DNA of 64,000 bases from Clostridiales bacterium (GCA_004557655.1 SFGJ01000008.1:1-64000); one strand, 5' to 3'; positions 41,227-51,287 are shown, counted from the first letter of the stretch. Numbers and translations are program-made. Notes: generated by a model from the sequence alone, not told the origin.

Positions 41227-42990
41227 TTACAGTTCCACATCGATCAGTCGATGCTCCAGCACATCCACAAGCCCCATGTCTGTCAGACCCAGTTCGGGCA
41301 CGGTGGGCAGGGAGATAAAACTGAGCGTCATAAAGGGGGCGGGCATATCACAGCCCAGTGCGCGGGTGGCTTCGTTCATGTCGTCCAGCAGGCGCATGAC
41401 TTCCCCGGCGCTGCATTCGCTCATCAAACCGCCGATGGGCAGGCACATGGAGGACACCACCTTGCCGTCACAGGCCACCGCCAGACCGCCGTGCAGGCGG
41501 GCCACTTCGTTGACAGCCACGGCCATATCGGCATCGTTCACACCCACCGCCACGATGTTGTGGTGATCGTGGCTCATGGAATATGCCAGTGCGCCCTTCT
41601 TTAAGGAGAAGCCCTTGACAAAGCCCACACCGACGCCGCCGGTCTTGCCGTAGCGCTCCACCACAGCCAGCTTCAGGATATCGTTGTCCAGATCGCGCTG
41701 AATCTCGCCGTTTTGCACAGGCAATGTACAGACAAGGTCGTTGTTGATGATCTGCACATCAATCAGGCCGATCACATGGGCCTGTGTTTCGACAGCATCG
41801 GGATTCTTGGCCGGGCAGCGGAAGGAATCGGCGGTAATGGGGTGTTTCAGATGCACGGTATCCTTGATCCAGCCGGGATAGGCGGACACGGCACACTCCT
41901 GCAGCAGTGCCTTGCTCCGGGCCACAAGCTGGCCCTCGAAGTACACGGCCTTCGGCTCCATCTTCGTCAGGTCATCGATCAGCAGAATGTCTGCCAGACG
42001 GCCGGGTGTAATGGAGCCGATCTCGTCGTCCATGCGGAAGTGACGGGCAGCGTTGATCGTGGCCATCTGGATCGCCTGCATGGGCGCCATGCCCAGTTCT
42101 ATGGCGCGGCGCACATTGTAGTTGATGTGCCCCTCCTCCATGATCTCGCCGGCGTGCTTGTCGTCGGTGCAGAAGCAGAGATTGTCGGTGCTGCAGCCCA
42201 GCTCCAGCGCACCGCTGATCAGGGCATCCACATTGCGCTCGGTGCTGCCCTCGCGCACCAGAACGCGCATACCCACCCGCAGGCGACTGAGCAGTTCTTC
42301 CTTGGTGACGCACTCGTGGTCATCGGAAATACCGCTGGAGGCATATACATTCAGCTCCTGGCCCAGACGGCCGATGGCGTGGCCGTTGACGATCTTGCGG
42401 CGGGCCAGCGTGTCGGCTACCTTGTGGATGTATTCGTCCTTGACAAACAGGATCTTGGACGGGTCCAGCTCGCCCAGACTGACGGATTCCTCCCAATCCA
42501 TGATCTGCGCCACCTGCTCAGCGCCCAAGGTAGCGCCGTTGGTTTCCAGACCCGGCGCCGTAGGCACGCGGGAGGATACCTCGATCAGCATGCGGTAGGG
42601 CAGGCGGTCGATGGACTGCAGCATGGCGCGCAGGCCCTCCTCGCCGGCCACATTGGCAATTTCCATCAGGTCGGCACACAGGGTGGTGGTGCCGTGGGGC
42701 ACGACCACGGAGGACAGTGCCTCCGGGGAGAGCATGGTGGACTCAAAGTGCATATGAGAGTCGATCAGGCCCGGTACGGCATAAGCGCCGCCGCAGTCCA
42801 CGGTTTCCAGCGCTTCCAATACAGCGCCCGGTTCGATGGACACGATCCGTTTGTTCTTGATATAAATGTCGGTGGGATATATTTCGCCGGAAAATACATT
42901 GACCAGCTTCACATTGGTCAGTCTCAGGTCGCAGGGGTGTTTCCCCAGGCCGGTTTCAATGGTGTTTTTGATTTCTTCAAAAGTACGCAT
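41227..42990 (-). CDS. ade: Adenine deaminase
   Basis: Converts adenine to hypoxanthine and ammonia. The 587-residue metal-dependent amidohydrolase has the metal motif IDSHMHFEST, later ligands in VNGHAIG and SSGISDDHEC, the catalytic TDDKHAGEIMEEGH region, and the AdeC-type C-terminal domain (GFSLKKGALAYSMSHDHHN, SMCLPIGGLMSE). Full length for the family. The start at 42990 follows AAGGAGAGC. It is the last gene of the operon, so adenine, guanine and xanthine chemistry are encoded together; hypoxanthine made here can feed the xanthine-dehydrogenase-like enzyme. Confidence 0.93.
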   Translation of the reverse strand: MRTFEEIKNTIETGLGKHPCDLRLTNVKLVNVFSGEIYPTDIYIKNKRIVSIEPGAVLEALETVDCGGAYAVPGLIDSHMHFESTMLSPEALSSVVVPHGTTTLCADLMEIANVAGEEGLRAMLQSIDRLPYRMLIEVSSRVPTAPGLETNGATLGAEQVAQIMDWEESVSLGELDPSKILFVKDEYIHKVADTLARRKIVNGHAIGRLGQELNVYASSGISDDHECVTKEELLSRLRVGMRVLVREGSTERNVDALISGALELGCSTDNLCFCTDDKHAGEIMEEGHINYNVRRAIELGMAPMQAIQMATINAARHFRMDDEIGSITPGRLADILLIDDLTKMEPKAVYFEGQLVARSKALLQECAVSAYPGWIKDTVHLKHPITADSFRCPAKNPDAVETQAHVIGLIDVQIINNDLVCTLPVQNGEIQRDLDNDILKLAVVERYGKTGGVGVGFVKGFSLKKGALAYSMSHDHHNIVAVGVNDADMAVAVNEVARLHGGLAVACDGKVVSSMCLPIGGLMSECSAGEVMRLLDDMNEATRALGCDMPAPFMTLSFISLPTVPELGLTDMGLVDVLEHRLIDVEL

Positions 42991-43004
42991 GGCTGCTCTC
43001 CTTA

Positions 43005-43484
43005 TCAGTTGTTCCAAAAGCCGCGGTGGACTTCCACGATTTCCTCTTCCACCTCAGGCACAGGACCTTCCAGTTGAATGTCCTTCTGGCCGGCGGCAAT
43101 GACCTTGTCTGCCCCCATGGAAAAGGTGGGGTTTTTATCGTCCGCGCCGGTAAGGGCCAAAAGACGGGCCTCACTGATGCCGTACACGATGCGGCCGATG
43201 TTGGCCCAATAAATGCCGCCGGTGCACATGGGGCAAGGCTCACAGGTGGTGTAAAGCGTGCAGTTCCACAGGAAATCCTTGCTGTAGGTGCGGCTGGCAC
43301 GGCTGGCCAGCACAAACTCCGCATGAGCGGTGGCGTCATGGGTATCGCCCTCGGCGTTACCCTGCGTCATGAGCACATTTCCCTCGCCGTCCACCAGGAT
43401 CGCGCCGAAAGGCGTATTACCGCCGGCGCGGGCCTTTTTGGCCGCCTCGTTGGCAAGGCGAAGATAATCCGACAATTTTTTCAT
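43005..43484 (-). CDS. Guanine-deaminase-like CDA-fold deaminase
   Basis: Zinc deaminase of 159 residues in the cytidine-deaminase fold. The zinc and catalytic residues are in DATAHAEF and CEPCPMC; TPFGAILVDGEGNVL and GIYWANIGRIVYG resemble GuaD-type guanine deaminases, which turn guanine into xanthine. The C-terminal tail (EEEIVEVHRGFWNN) also resembles that group. A tRNA-adenosine or cytosine deaminase is less likely because the operon is for free purines. The start at 43484 follows AAAGGAGGATTCC. Confidence 0.83.
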   Translation of the reverse strand: MKKLSDYLRLANEAAKKARAGGNTPFGAILVDGEGNVLMTQGNAEGDTHDATAHAEFVLASRASRTYSKDFLWNCTLYTTCEPCPMCTGGIYWANIGRIVYGISEARLLALTGADDKNPTFSMGADKVIAAGQKDIQLEGPVPEVEEEIVEVHRGFWNN

Positions 43485-43555
43485 GGAATCCTCCTTTGCT
43501 ATCGCGCTATCAGCATGATGCAGCAAAATAGATTTTGCAAAGTGACCGGTTGGGC

Positions 43556-44026
43556 TCAGCTATGGATGCCGACCACCTTTTCCAATGCGTTGAGAATATT
43601 TTCATAGCCGGTGCACCGGCACAGATGGCCGGAGATCTTCTCCCGAAGCTCCTCGCGGGTATATTTTTTGCCGCTGTTAACCAGCTCCACACCTGTCAGC
43701 ACCAGGCCGGGCGTGCAGAAGCCGCACTGAATGGCCGCCTCATCCACAAAGGCCTGCTGTACCGGGTGCAAAAGCCCGTTTTTGCCGCGGATGCCCTCCA
43801 CGGTAATGATCTCATGACCGTCGGCCCATACCGCCAGATAAATGCAGCTATTCTTGGCCACGCCGTCGATCAGCACGGTGCAGGCGCCGCACTCGCCGGC
43901 CTCGCAGCCCTTTTTCACACTGGTCAGACCCAACCGCTGCCGCAGCATATCGGTCAGGCTCTCCTGTTCGTCCACGGCGATCTCCTTGGGCATACCGTTG
44001 ACTGTGCAGTGAATGACTTTAATCAT
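43556..44026 (-). CDS. xdhC: Molybdenum hydroxylase [2Fe-2S] subunit (XdhC type)
   Basis: Electron-transfer subunit of 156 residues with two [2Fe-2S] clusters. The plant-ferredoxin type cluster ligands are in GCEAGECGACTVL and a fourth Cys in AKNSCIYL; the second cluster is in AIQCGFCTPG and HLCRCTGYENI. It passes electrons from the molybdenum site to the FAD subunit. Its start overlaps the end of the FAD-subunit gene by 8 bases, with AGGAGG inside that gene. The size is normal for the separate-subunit form. Confidence 0.92.
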   Translation of the reverse strand: MIKVIHCTVNGMPKEIAVDEQESLTDMLRQRLGLTSVKKGCEAGECGACTVLIDGVAKNSCIYLAVWADGHEIITVEGIRGKNGLLHPVQQAFVDEAAIQCGFCTPGLVLTGVELVNSGKKYTREELREKISGHLCRCTGYENILNALEKVVGIHS

Positions 44027-44906
44027 CGATGGTACCTCCTGCCTGTTCAATGGCGCTGCGGGCGGCGCGCTCTGCCAGTTCGCAGATCAACTGCTGCCGC
44101 AGCTCCAGGGATGCGCGCCAACTGTCGCGTGGCGTGGTTTCCGACAGCGCCTGCCTGCGCAGCTTTTTCAGCAGCGCATGGGTGGGGTGGCTGCCGATCA
44201 TCATTCGCTCGGAAGCCGGGCAGCGGATAGGACGCGGTGCTGCCACACCGAAAGCAATGGCAAAGTCGGCAATGGTGCCGTCCGGGGCCATGGCGCAGTT
44301 GACGGCGCAGCCCAGCGTGGAAATCTCCATGGCGTTGCGCTGGCCGAATTTGATATACATCCCGCCGTGGTTTTCGTAGGCTGCCCGGCGGATGCGAATA
44401 CAGGTCAGCAGCTCACGATCCTTCTGCAGCACCGTCTGGCCCGGGCCGGTGTGAAAGTCCACCGCGCGGACGACCCGCTCTCCCTGCAGGGAGGTCAGCG
44501 TCAGCTCGGCATCCAGAGCCAGCAGGGACGGGACGCTGTCGGCGCTGACGGCACCGTTGCACAGATTGCCGCCGATAGTGGCCACATGGCGGATCTGGGG
44601 ACTGCCCACCTGGTTGCACGCATCTGCCAGCATGGGAACGCAGCGGCGTGCCAGAGGATCGGTGTAAATGGCGTCAAAGCAGGTGCCGGGGCCGATCAGC
44701 AGATCGCCGTTGCCGTCCAGACGGATGCCCTGCAGCTCCGGCACTTCCATAATGCTGATGAGGGTGGCCTGACGGAGCTTGCGCTCCTTCATATGGATCA
44801 TCACATCCGTGCCGCCGCAAACCACAACGGCGCCGGGATGCGCCTGTAAAAGGGTCAGCGCTTCCTGCACGGAGTTGGCGCGGAAGGTTTCCAAAATATC
44901 ATACAT
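44019..44906 (-). CDS. xdhB: Molybdenum hydroxylase FAD-binding subunit (XdhB type)
   Basis: FAD subunit of 295 residues (CoxM/XdhB fold). The flavin loops are visible: VVCGGTDVMIHMK near residue 30, IGPGTCFDAIYTDPL, and ATIGGNLCNGAVSADSVPSL. The C-terminal domain is complete. It accepts electrons from the iron-sulfur subunit and hands them to NAD or another acceptor. It follows the catalytic subunit gene by 13 bases, with AAAGGAGACC as ribosome site. Confidence 0.92.
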   Translation of the reverse strand: MYDILETFRANSVQEALTLLQAHPGAVVVCGGTDVMIHMKERKLRQATLISIMEVPELQGIRLDGNGDLLIGPGTCFDAIYTDPLARRCVPMLADACNQVGSPQIRHVATIGGNLCNGAVSADSVPSLLALDAELTLTSLQGERVVRAVDFHTGPGQTVLQKDRELLTCIRIRRAAYENHGGMYIKFGQRNAMEISTLGCAVNCAMAPDGTIADFAIAFGVAAPRPIRCPASERMMIGSHPTHALLKKLRRQALSETTPRDSWRASLELRQQLICELAERAARSAIEQAGGTIDD

Positions 44907-44919
44907 AGGCGGTCTCCTT

Positions 44920-47253
44920 TCACGACTCGATCAGGCCGGCCTCGCGGAATGCGTGAACCAGACGCTGGGGATTCATGGGCAATTCATGCAGCCCCACGCC
45001 GGTGGCATGGAGAATGGCGTTGCGGATGGCGGAAGCCTGGGGGATCAGCGGCGGCTCTGCCAGACCCTTGGCGCCGAACGGGCCGGATTCCTCATAGGTC
45101 TGCACGAACTCGATCTCCATATCGGGAATGTCCATGCAGGTGGGCACCTTGTAATCCAGAAGATTGTTGTTCAGCGGTCTGCCGGTCTTGGCGTCGTACT
45201 GCATCTGCTCGCCCAGCGCGTAGCCGATCCCCATGGCAATGCCGCCCTGCATCTGGCCCTTGGCCAACTGGGGGTTCAGGATCCGTCCGCTGTCCTGCAG
45301 GGAGTAGACCTTCTTTATGCGTACCTTGCCCAGCGGCACATCCACCTCCACATCCATAATGCTGACGCCGTAGGCCAGACAGATATTCTGTGCGGTATAG
45401 GTGGCCTCGGCGGTGATGTGGTCGGTGGCAGTCTTTTGGTCATTGACAAAGTTCATGTGGGTGCAAAGCTGCGCGATGGTACAGACCTCCCTGTCACCCT
45501 GCATGATCTTTTCGTCCTTCAGCGACAGCTCCTTCTCAGGCAGACCGTACACACCGGCGGCGTGGCGGACGATGGTTTCATACAGCTTTTCGGCGGCCAG
45601 CTTGACGCCCCGGCCGGAAATATAGGTCTGGCGGGAGGCGTACGCGCCGTTATCGTAGGGCGTCACATCGGTATCCTGGCAGGAGCAGACGGACAGCTTG
45701 CTCTCGGGAATGGAGGTCACCTGCGATACGATCTGACACATGACCGTGTCCGAGCCCTGGCCCAATTCCGTGCAGCCCACCTGAATCTGGGCCGAGCCGT
45801 CCTCGTTCATGACAATGCGGCAGGAGCCGTTCTCCAACTGCAGGGGATAGACACCGATCTTATAGGAAAACAGCGCCATGCCGAGGCCCTTTTTCAGATG
45901 AGGGGAGGTCCTGTTGAACGCGTCATATTCGGCGCGCTTGCGATACCAGTCGCTGATCTCTACGCCGCGCTCGATACATTGGCGCAGACCGCAGGTGGTA
46001 ACGGTAAATTTATCGAAGGGGTCCACAAAGCCCGCTTCATTGATGTTCTGCAGGCGGAACTGCACCGGGTCCCAGCCGTTGGCGCGGGCCACATCCTCCA
46101 TCTGAGACTCCATGGCGAAGTTTAGCTGCGGAATACCGTAGCCTCGCATGGCGGCGGCGGAGGGCAGGTTGGTGTAGGCCGTGGAGGACTCGCCCACCTG
46201 CACCTCTGTGGCGCGGTAGGTCTGGAAATTGCTGGTGACGGCATAGGCGGCCACCGCGTGGGTATGCGCGGCATAGGCGCCGCCGTTGGAATTGATACGA
46301 ATGCCGCGGCGGGTCAGATTACCCTGTGCGTCGGCGGAAGCGGCGATGGTCATATCAAAGCCGTGGCGTGTACGGGTGTTGACAAAGGTCTCCTCGCGAG
46401 TCAGAACGATGGCCACGCACCGGCCGCCCAGACGCCGGGAGGCCAGCGCCACAAGGGGTTCGTACATGGTGTCCTGCTTGTTGCCGAAGCCGCCGCCGAT
46501 AAAGGGTTTGACGACCCGCACATCGCCCACGGGCATTTCCAGCGCCTCGGCAATATTGCGGCGCAGGGTATGGGGCACCTGATTGCAGGAGTACACCACC
46601 ATGCGGCGGCCCTCCATATAGGCAAAGCAGGTGTTGTTTTCAATATGGCAGGCGTGGACCGCCGGCACGCGATAGCGCTCACCGCACAGGTCCTCCCGCC
46701 CGGCAATGCGGTCGTCTGTGGAGAAAGCGCCGGTGTACCAGGATACATCGCCCTCGGGGGAGATGGAAAAGTCCATGCGTGCCAGCTCGTTGGTGGGGCG
46801 GAATTCGTGCATGACACAGCCGGAGTTGATGGCATCCTCCGGACGGAGCATGGGAGGGTATTCCTCGTAGGTCACCTTCACCTTTTCCGCCGCCAACTGT
46901 GCGTGCAGGGGGGTGTCGGCCACCACGGCCGCCACGTCGTCGCCATAGTACAACACACGCCGGGACAGAATCAGCTTATCCTTGGTGTCGGCATGGTTGG
47001 GGTCCAGCGACAGGGGATGGCCTGCCGTGACATACTCCGTGCCGGGCACATCGAAGCAGGTGATAATCAGCTCCACACCGGGCATTTTTTCGGCCTCGGA
47101 TGTGTCGATGGCGGTGACCAGGCCGTTGGCGATGGTGCTGTGCACCACCTTGGTATATAAGGCGCCGACGGGGATCAGATCCTCCACATATTTGGCGGTG
47201 CCGGTTACTTTTTGCTGTGCGTCCAGTCTTTTGACGCTCTTTTCAATGCCCAT
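44920..47253 (-). CDS. xdhA: Molybdenum hydroxylase catalytic subunit (xanthine-dehydrogenase-like, XdhA type)
   Basis: Molybdopterin-binding subunit of 777 residues that would hydroxylate hypoxanthine or xanthine, or another purine. The first domain carries KVTGTAKYVEDL; cofactor-binding motifs include PFIGGGFGNKQD, AAMRGYGIPQ and ELGQGSDTVMCQI. The catalytic glutamate is expected in GPFGAKGLAEPPLIP. The start at 47253 is set by AAAGGAGGCGATTGC; longer frames upstream run into the lipoprotein gene. The neighbours (purine transporter, two deaminases) support a purine substrate. Because selD/yedF/DUF3343 are also in the window, a selenium-containing active site is possible but cannot be read from the protein. 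Confidence 0.9.
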   Translation of the reverse strand: MGIEKSVKRLDAQQKVTGTAKYVEDLIPVGALYTKVVHSTIANGLVTAIDTSEAEKMPGVELIITCFDVPGTEYVTAGHPLSLDPNHADTKDKLILSRRVLYYGDDVAAVVADTPLHAQLAAEKVKVTYEEYPPMLRPEDAINSGCVMHEFRPTNELARMDFSISPEGDVSWYTGAFSTDDRIAGREDLCGERYRVPAVHACHIENNTCFAYMEGRRMVVYSCNQVPHTLRRNIAEALEMPVGDVRVVKPFIGGGFGNKQDTMYEPLVALASRRLGGRCVAIVLTREETFVNTRTRHGFDMTIAASADAQGNLTRRGIRINSNGGAYAAHTHAVAAYAVTSNFQTYRATEVQVGESSTAYTNLPSAAAMRGYGIPQLNFAMESQMEDVARANGWDPVQFRLQNINEAGFVDPFDKFTVTTCGLRQCIERGVEISDWYRKRAEYDAFNRTSPHLKKGLGMALFSYKIGVYPLQLENGSCRIVMNEDGSAQIQVGCTELGQGSDTVMCQIVSQVTSIPESKLSVCSCQDTDVTPYDNGAYASRQTYISGRGVKLAAEKLYETIVRHAAGVYGLPEKELSLKDEKIMQGDREVCTIAQLCTHMNFVNDQKTATDHITAEATYTAQNICLAYGVSIMDVEVDVPLGKVRIKKVYSLQDSGRILNPQLAKGQMQGGIAMGIGYALGEQMQYDAKTGRPLNNNLLDYKVPTCMDIPDMEIEFVQTYEESGPFGAKGLAEPPLIPQASAIRNAILHATGVGLHELPMNPQRLVHAFREAGLIES

Positions 47254-47272
47254 GCAATCGCCTCCTTTGCGA

Positions 47273-47755
47273 TCATCGGATATCTTCGGGATCGTAGTAC
47301 CAATCCAAGGAGTAGGGAATATCCTCAAATTTGTCCAGATAACTCCCGTCAATGAATTGATGCCAGTCCTCCACATAGTAGTCGCCGTTTTCGTACTGCA
47401 AACGGATTTCATAAGTCATGCCGACAATTCTGGCTGCCTGCAGGTAGACCACCGCGGCCTCACTGCCGTCGTCGCTGAGTGTCACCTCCGGATAGAAGAG
47501 ATACAGCGGCGTAATGTAGGGATAGGTGCGGTCCTTTGCAAAGGCCCGGCAGAAATCCTCCTGAGAGATCTGCGCCCTGGTGTCCTCTGTCAGGAAGGCG
47601 TAGATCGCCTCCGGCGTGTCATAGGCGTGGTTAATCGCATCGGCATAGGCCTGTGCCCGCTCCATGGCGTGTTCGGCCGTCTGATCGCCCTTTGCGCAAC
47701 CGCACAAGAGCAGCAAGCTCATCAGGCAAAGCAAAATAGCAAGGCAACGTTTCAT
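47273..47755 (-). CDS. Lipoprotein of unknown function inside the purine operon
   Basis: A 160-residue protein with a signal peptide and lipobox LLCGC (lipidated Cys at residue 20). The mature part has a helix (AHAM-like AEHAMERAQAYADAINHAY), then a mixed fold with many aromatic residues and the ending SLDWYYDPEDIR. The shape resembles small NTF2-like or DUF4878-type secreted domains, but I cannot place it. It lies one base after a permease stop and 19 bases before xdhA, so it is a fixed part of the operon. An accessory role to the importer outside the cell is a guess. Confidence 0.7.
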   Translation of the reverse strand: MKRCLAILLCLMSLLLLCGCAKGDQTAEHAMERAQAYADAINHAYDTPEAIYAFLTEDTRAQISQEDFCRAFAKDRTYPYITPLYLFYPEVTLSDDGSEAAVVYLQAARIVGMTYEIRLQYENGDYYVEDWHQFIDGSYLDKFEDIPYSLDWYYDPEDIR

Positions 47756-47756
47756 A

Positions 47757-48701
47757 TTACCGTTCCATTCTTGAATACGGGATTGTGTAAGCGCTGGGGA
47801 ACTCCGCCTTCTTGGAAGCGAAGATCAGCGCGACGACGGTCAGAATATAGGGCAGCATCAGCAACAGTTGGCTGGGAATGCCGGAGCCCAGTGCCTGCAA
47901 ACGCACCTGCAGGGCAGAGGCAAAGCCGAACAGCAATGCGCCCCACATGGCCCTGCCCGGTGTGAAGCGGGCAAAGATGACGACGGATACGGCGATATAG
48001 CCGAAGCCGCCGATGACGGACTCGGTAAACATATTCAGGTAGGCAATGGTCATGAACACACCGCCCGCACCGGCATAGGCGCCGCCGATGATGACCGCGG
48101 CATAGCGAATACCGCTGACGCTGATGCCCTTGGAGTCTGCGGCACGGGGATGTTCGCCCACCGCCTTGATCTTCAGGCCGAAGGTGGTCTTTTCCAGAAT
48201 GAACCAGGTGATCGGCACCAGAGCAAAGGCGATATATACCAGAATGTTGTGGTTAAACAGCACCGTTCCCACATAGGGGATCTTGGCCAGACCGAAGAAA
48301 TCCAACGACTGGAAGGGTACGATTTTGGCAGGCAGCGTGCGGATACCGAAAATCAGCCGGTAGATGTAGGCCGCCAGACCCGTGGCCAGAATGTTCATGC
48401 CGATACCGGCGATCACCTGATTGACACGCAGAGAAACGCTGAGCCAGGCCATCAGTACGCTGTACAGTGCGCCGGTCAGTACACCTACGGCAAAGCCGAA
48501 CCACAGACTGCCGGTGGCTGCCGTAACGGAGAAGCCGCAGACGGCGGCCATCAGCATGGTACCCTCAACGCCCAGATTCAGGATGCCAGCACGCTGGGTA
48601 TAGATCTGGCCCAGAGCGGGCATCAGAATGGGGGTTGCAAGGCGGATGGTACCCGCCAGAAGACTGACGAGAAATCCCAGGGAAAAGACCTCACTCCACA
48701 T
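47757..48701 (-). CDS. Nucleoside-type ABC permease (NupQ/YufQ-like)
   Basis: Inner-membrane permease of 314 residues with about nine helices. The family block YTQRAGILNLGVEGTMLM and the coupling region FGLKIKAVGEHPRAADSKGI identify the BMP/nucleoside branch of the ribose-type permeases. It pairs with the larger permease encoded just before it; the two genes overlap by 11 bases and its AAAGGAG site is inside that gene. Likely cargo is a nucleoside or free purine. Confidence 0.87.
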   Translation of the reverse strand: MWSEVFSLGFLVSLLAGTIRLATPILMPALGQIYTQRAGILNLGVEGTMLMAAVCGFSVTAATGSLWFGFAVGVLTGALYSVLMAWLSVSLRVNQVIAGIGMNILATGLAAYIYRLIFGIRTLPAKIVPFQSLDFFGLAKIPYVGTVLFNHNILVYIAFALVPITWFILEKTTFGLKIKAVGEHPRAADSKGISVSGIRYAAVIIGGAYAGAGGVFMTIAYLNMFTESVIGGFGYIAVSVVIFARFTPGRAMWGALLFGFASALQVRLQALGSGIPSQLLLMLPYILTVVALIFASKKAEFPSAYTIPYSRMER

Positions 48702-49764
48702 GTTCTTTCTCCTTTCTTGCGAATAACTTGCCGAACCAGGTGTTCAGGCGCGCCATAGCCGTGTCCTTGGCAATAACGAGAATAATAATCAGGCCCTGGA
48801 TAACATCCACCACAGAGTACGGCACATCCGTCATGCGCTGCATGCTGGCGCCACCGCACAACAGCACCGAGAAGAACATGGCTGCGGCAATGATGCCGTA
48901 AACATTCAAAGAACCCAGCAGCGCCACAATGGTGGCGATATTGCCCGCGTCACCGGCGATGCCGTCCAGCAGGCGGTAGTTGATGCCGAAGGTTTCGATA
49001 AAACCGGCCAGTCCGGAGAAAGCACCGGAGATGCACATGGTCACGACCACGGTCTGCTTCACATGAATGCCGGAATAGGTAGCCACCTTTTCACCCTGTC
49101 CCACCAAATTGATGCGGTAGCCCAGCGTGGTGCGCCAGAAGAAGATCATAATCAGCACCACCAGCAGCATCAAAAAGATACCGGCGTGCAGACGATACGT
49201 GCCGATCAGCTTGGCCAGACGCATACCGTCGGGAATCAGATCCGTCTGCGACAGATCGCTGTAGGGGTCCTGCATGGGGCCGTTGATCAGGTACAGCAGC
49301 AGGTAGTTGGCAATATAGTTGAACATCAGGGTCGTAATGACCTCGTTGGCATTGAAACGGGTTTTCAGCCAACCGGCCAGACCCGCCCACAGACCGCCTG
49401 CCACCACCGCGGCAGCAAAGGCGATCACCATGCGCAGGGGAATGGGTACGGGCAGATAGAGCGCCACCACCATGGAGCAGATGGAGCCCATGATAAACTG
49501 ACCCTCCGCGCCGATATTCCAAAGCTGCGCACGGAAAGCAACAGAAACACCCAGCGCCATGATCAAGGTGGGAGTGAGCTTAACAAACAGCTCCGTAATC
49601 TTCTGCGTGCTGCCGAAAGCACCGCGCAGCATGGTGCTGTAAGCCTCGCCGGGCTGATTGTCGGAGAGGACGACCAGAATGGCGCCGATGAGCAGCGCCA
49701 CAATCACCATTAAAACTGTGCCGAAGACTTCGCGTCCGGCATTGCGTACCAGTTTGTTTTTCAT
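48691..49764 (-). CDS. Nucleoside-type ABC permease (NupP/YufP-like)
   Basis: Permease of 357 residues, the longer member of the pair, with about nine to ten helices. It has VAFRAQLWNIGAEGQFIMGSI near residue 80 and the coupling stretch TTLGYRINLVGQGEKVATYSGI. The short charged tail (GKLFARKEKEHVE) is cytoplasmic. It overlaps the ATPase gene by ATGA. Confidence 0.87.
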   Translation of the reverse strand: MKNKLVRNAGREVFGTVLMVIVALLIGAILVVLSDNQPGEAYSTMLRGAFGSTQKITELFVKLTPTLIMALGVSVAFRAQLWNIGAEGQFIMGSICSMVVALYLPVPIPLRMVIAFAAAVVAGGLWAGLAGWLKTRFNANEVITTLMFNYIANYLLLYLINGPMQDPYSDLSQTDLIPDGMRLAKLIGTYRLHAGIFLMLLVVLIMIFFWRTTLGYRINLVGQGEKVATYSGIHVKQTVVVTMCISGAFSGLAGFIETFGINYRLLDGIAGDAGNIATIVALLGSLNVYGIIAAAMFFSVLLCGGASMQRMTDVPYSVVDVIQGLIIILVIAKDTAMARLNTWFGKLFARKEKEHVE

Positions 49765-51287
49765 GCCTCTGCCCCCTCCAATCTCTTGCCCATCATCAGA
49801 CTGCCGATCGTCAGCGGATCGGTGCCGCGGGGCAGAATACCCATCAGTTCACCGCCGTAAATAACGGCGATACGGTCCGAGAGCTGCAGCAGCTCCTCCA
49901 TGTCGGCCGAGATCAGAAGACAGGAGGTGCCGCCGTTCCGCGCTTCCAGAATTTTGGAGCGGACATACTCCGCCGCACCCACATCCAATCCGCGCGTAGG
50001 CTGATTGGCGATCAGAACACGGGGATCGCTGTCAATCTCGCGGGCCAGGATCACTTTCTGCTGGTTGCCGCCGGAGAGATTGCGTGCCTCGTCATCGCCG
50101 CTGATGGCCTTAATCTGATATTCGCTCTGTGCCTTTTGCCACAGCTCGTCTACCACCTTGCCCTGCACCAGATGATGCTTGGCAACAGGAGCCTGGTCCA
50201 ATCGCTTGAGGATCAGATTGTTTTTCAAGCTCCAGTTCATGGCCAGGCCCGTGGCGTGCCGGTCTTCGGGAATATGTGAAATGTGATGGCGAATGTAAAA
50301 CAGGGGATTCTGCGCGGTGATGTCCTCCCCGTCCAGCAGCATACGTCCGCCGCTGCTGGGACGAAGACCTGTGAGCACTTCACACAGCTCCTTCTGACCG
50401 TTGCCGTCCACGCCGGCCAAACCAACGATTTCCCCTTCACGCAGGTCCAGAGAAAAGTTTTTCAGCGCGGTCACGCCCTTGTCATTGACGGCGCTGAGGT
50501 TTTCCATCTTCATACGCACGCCGCCCGGCGCCTTGGTGACCGGCGGAAAGTTGAACAGCACATCGCGGCCCACCATCATACGGGTCAATTCGTCCTTTGT
50601 GACAGAATCGTCGACCAGCTTGCTGCCGACGCACTTACCGCCGCGCAGCACGGTCACTTCATCCACGATAGAAATAATTTCTTCCAGCTTATGTGTGATG
50701 AGGATGATGGACTTGCCGTCGCTGCGCATTTTGCGCAGCGTGTCGAAGAAAATCTCGGTTTCCTGCGGTGTCAGGACCGCTGTGGGCTCGTCCAGAATCA
50801 GGATCTGTGCGCCCAGATAGATGGCGCTGAGAATTTCCACTCGCTGCTGCTCACCGACGGAAAGCTGCCAGATCTTGCTGTAGGGATCAATCCCCATATG
50901 GTATCGGTCAGACAGAGCTTTCAGCTCCTCTGCGGTCTGCTTGGTGTCCAGCAGAATACCGCGTCGGGATTTTTTACCGAGCATGACGTTCTCCACCACT
51001 GTCAGCGGACGCGCCAGCATAAAGTGCTGGTGTACCATGCCGATACCCAGAGAAATTGCTTTTATCGGGGATGAAATTTTTTCTTCATGACCATTGATCT
51101 CAATGGTACCTTCTTCCTGTTGGTACAGACCGTACAGCACATTCATCAAGGTGGTTTTGCCGGCGCCGTTTTCGCCCAGCAAACCGTGGATCGAGCCGCG
51201 GCGCAGGGAGAAATTGACGGCGTCATTGGCCTTTACGCCGCCGAATATTTTGGTGATCTGCTGCATTTTCACAGCCAGTTGTTCCAT
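49761..51287 (-). CDS. Nucleoside-type ABC ATPase with two nucleotide-binding domains (NupO/YufO-like)
   Basis: Cytoplasmic ATPase of 508 residues formed by two ABC domains in tandem. The first has Walker A GENGAGKTT, signature LSVGEQQR and Walker B ILILDEPT; the second has a degenerate Walker A (GVDGNGQKE), signature LSGGNQQK and VLIANQPT. This asymmetric layout is typical of ribose/nucleoside importers (RbsA/YufO). The start at 51287 follows AAGGAGGAC. It lies 82 bases after the binding-protein gene. Confidence 0.9.
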   Translation of the reverse strand: MEQLAVKMQQITKIFGGVKANDAVNFSLRRGSIHGLLGENGAGKTTLMNVLYGLYQQEEGTIEINGHEEKISSPIKAISLGIGMVHQHFMLARPLTVVENVMLGKKSRRGILLDTKQTAEELKALSDRYHMGIDPYSKIWQLSVGEQQRVEILSAIYLGAQILILDEPTAVLTPQETEIFFDTLRKMRSDGKSIILITHKLEEIISIVDEVTVLRGGKCVGSKLVDDSVTKDELTRMMVGRDVLFNFPPVTKAPGGVRMKMENLSAVNDKGVTALKNFSLDLREGEIVGLAGVDGNGQKELCEVLTGLRPSSGGRMLLDGEDITAQNPLFYIRHHISHIPEDRHATGLAMNWSLKNNLILKRLDQAPVAKHHLVQGKVVDELWQKAQSEYQIKAISGDDEARNLSGGNQQKVILAREIDSDPRVLIANQPTRGLDVGAAEYVRSKILEARNGGTSCLLISADMEELLQLSDRIAVIYGGELMGILPRGTDPLTIGSLMMGKRLEGAEA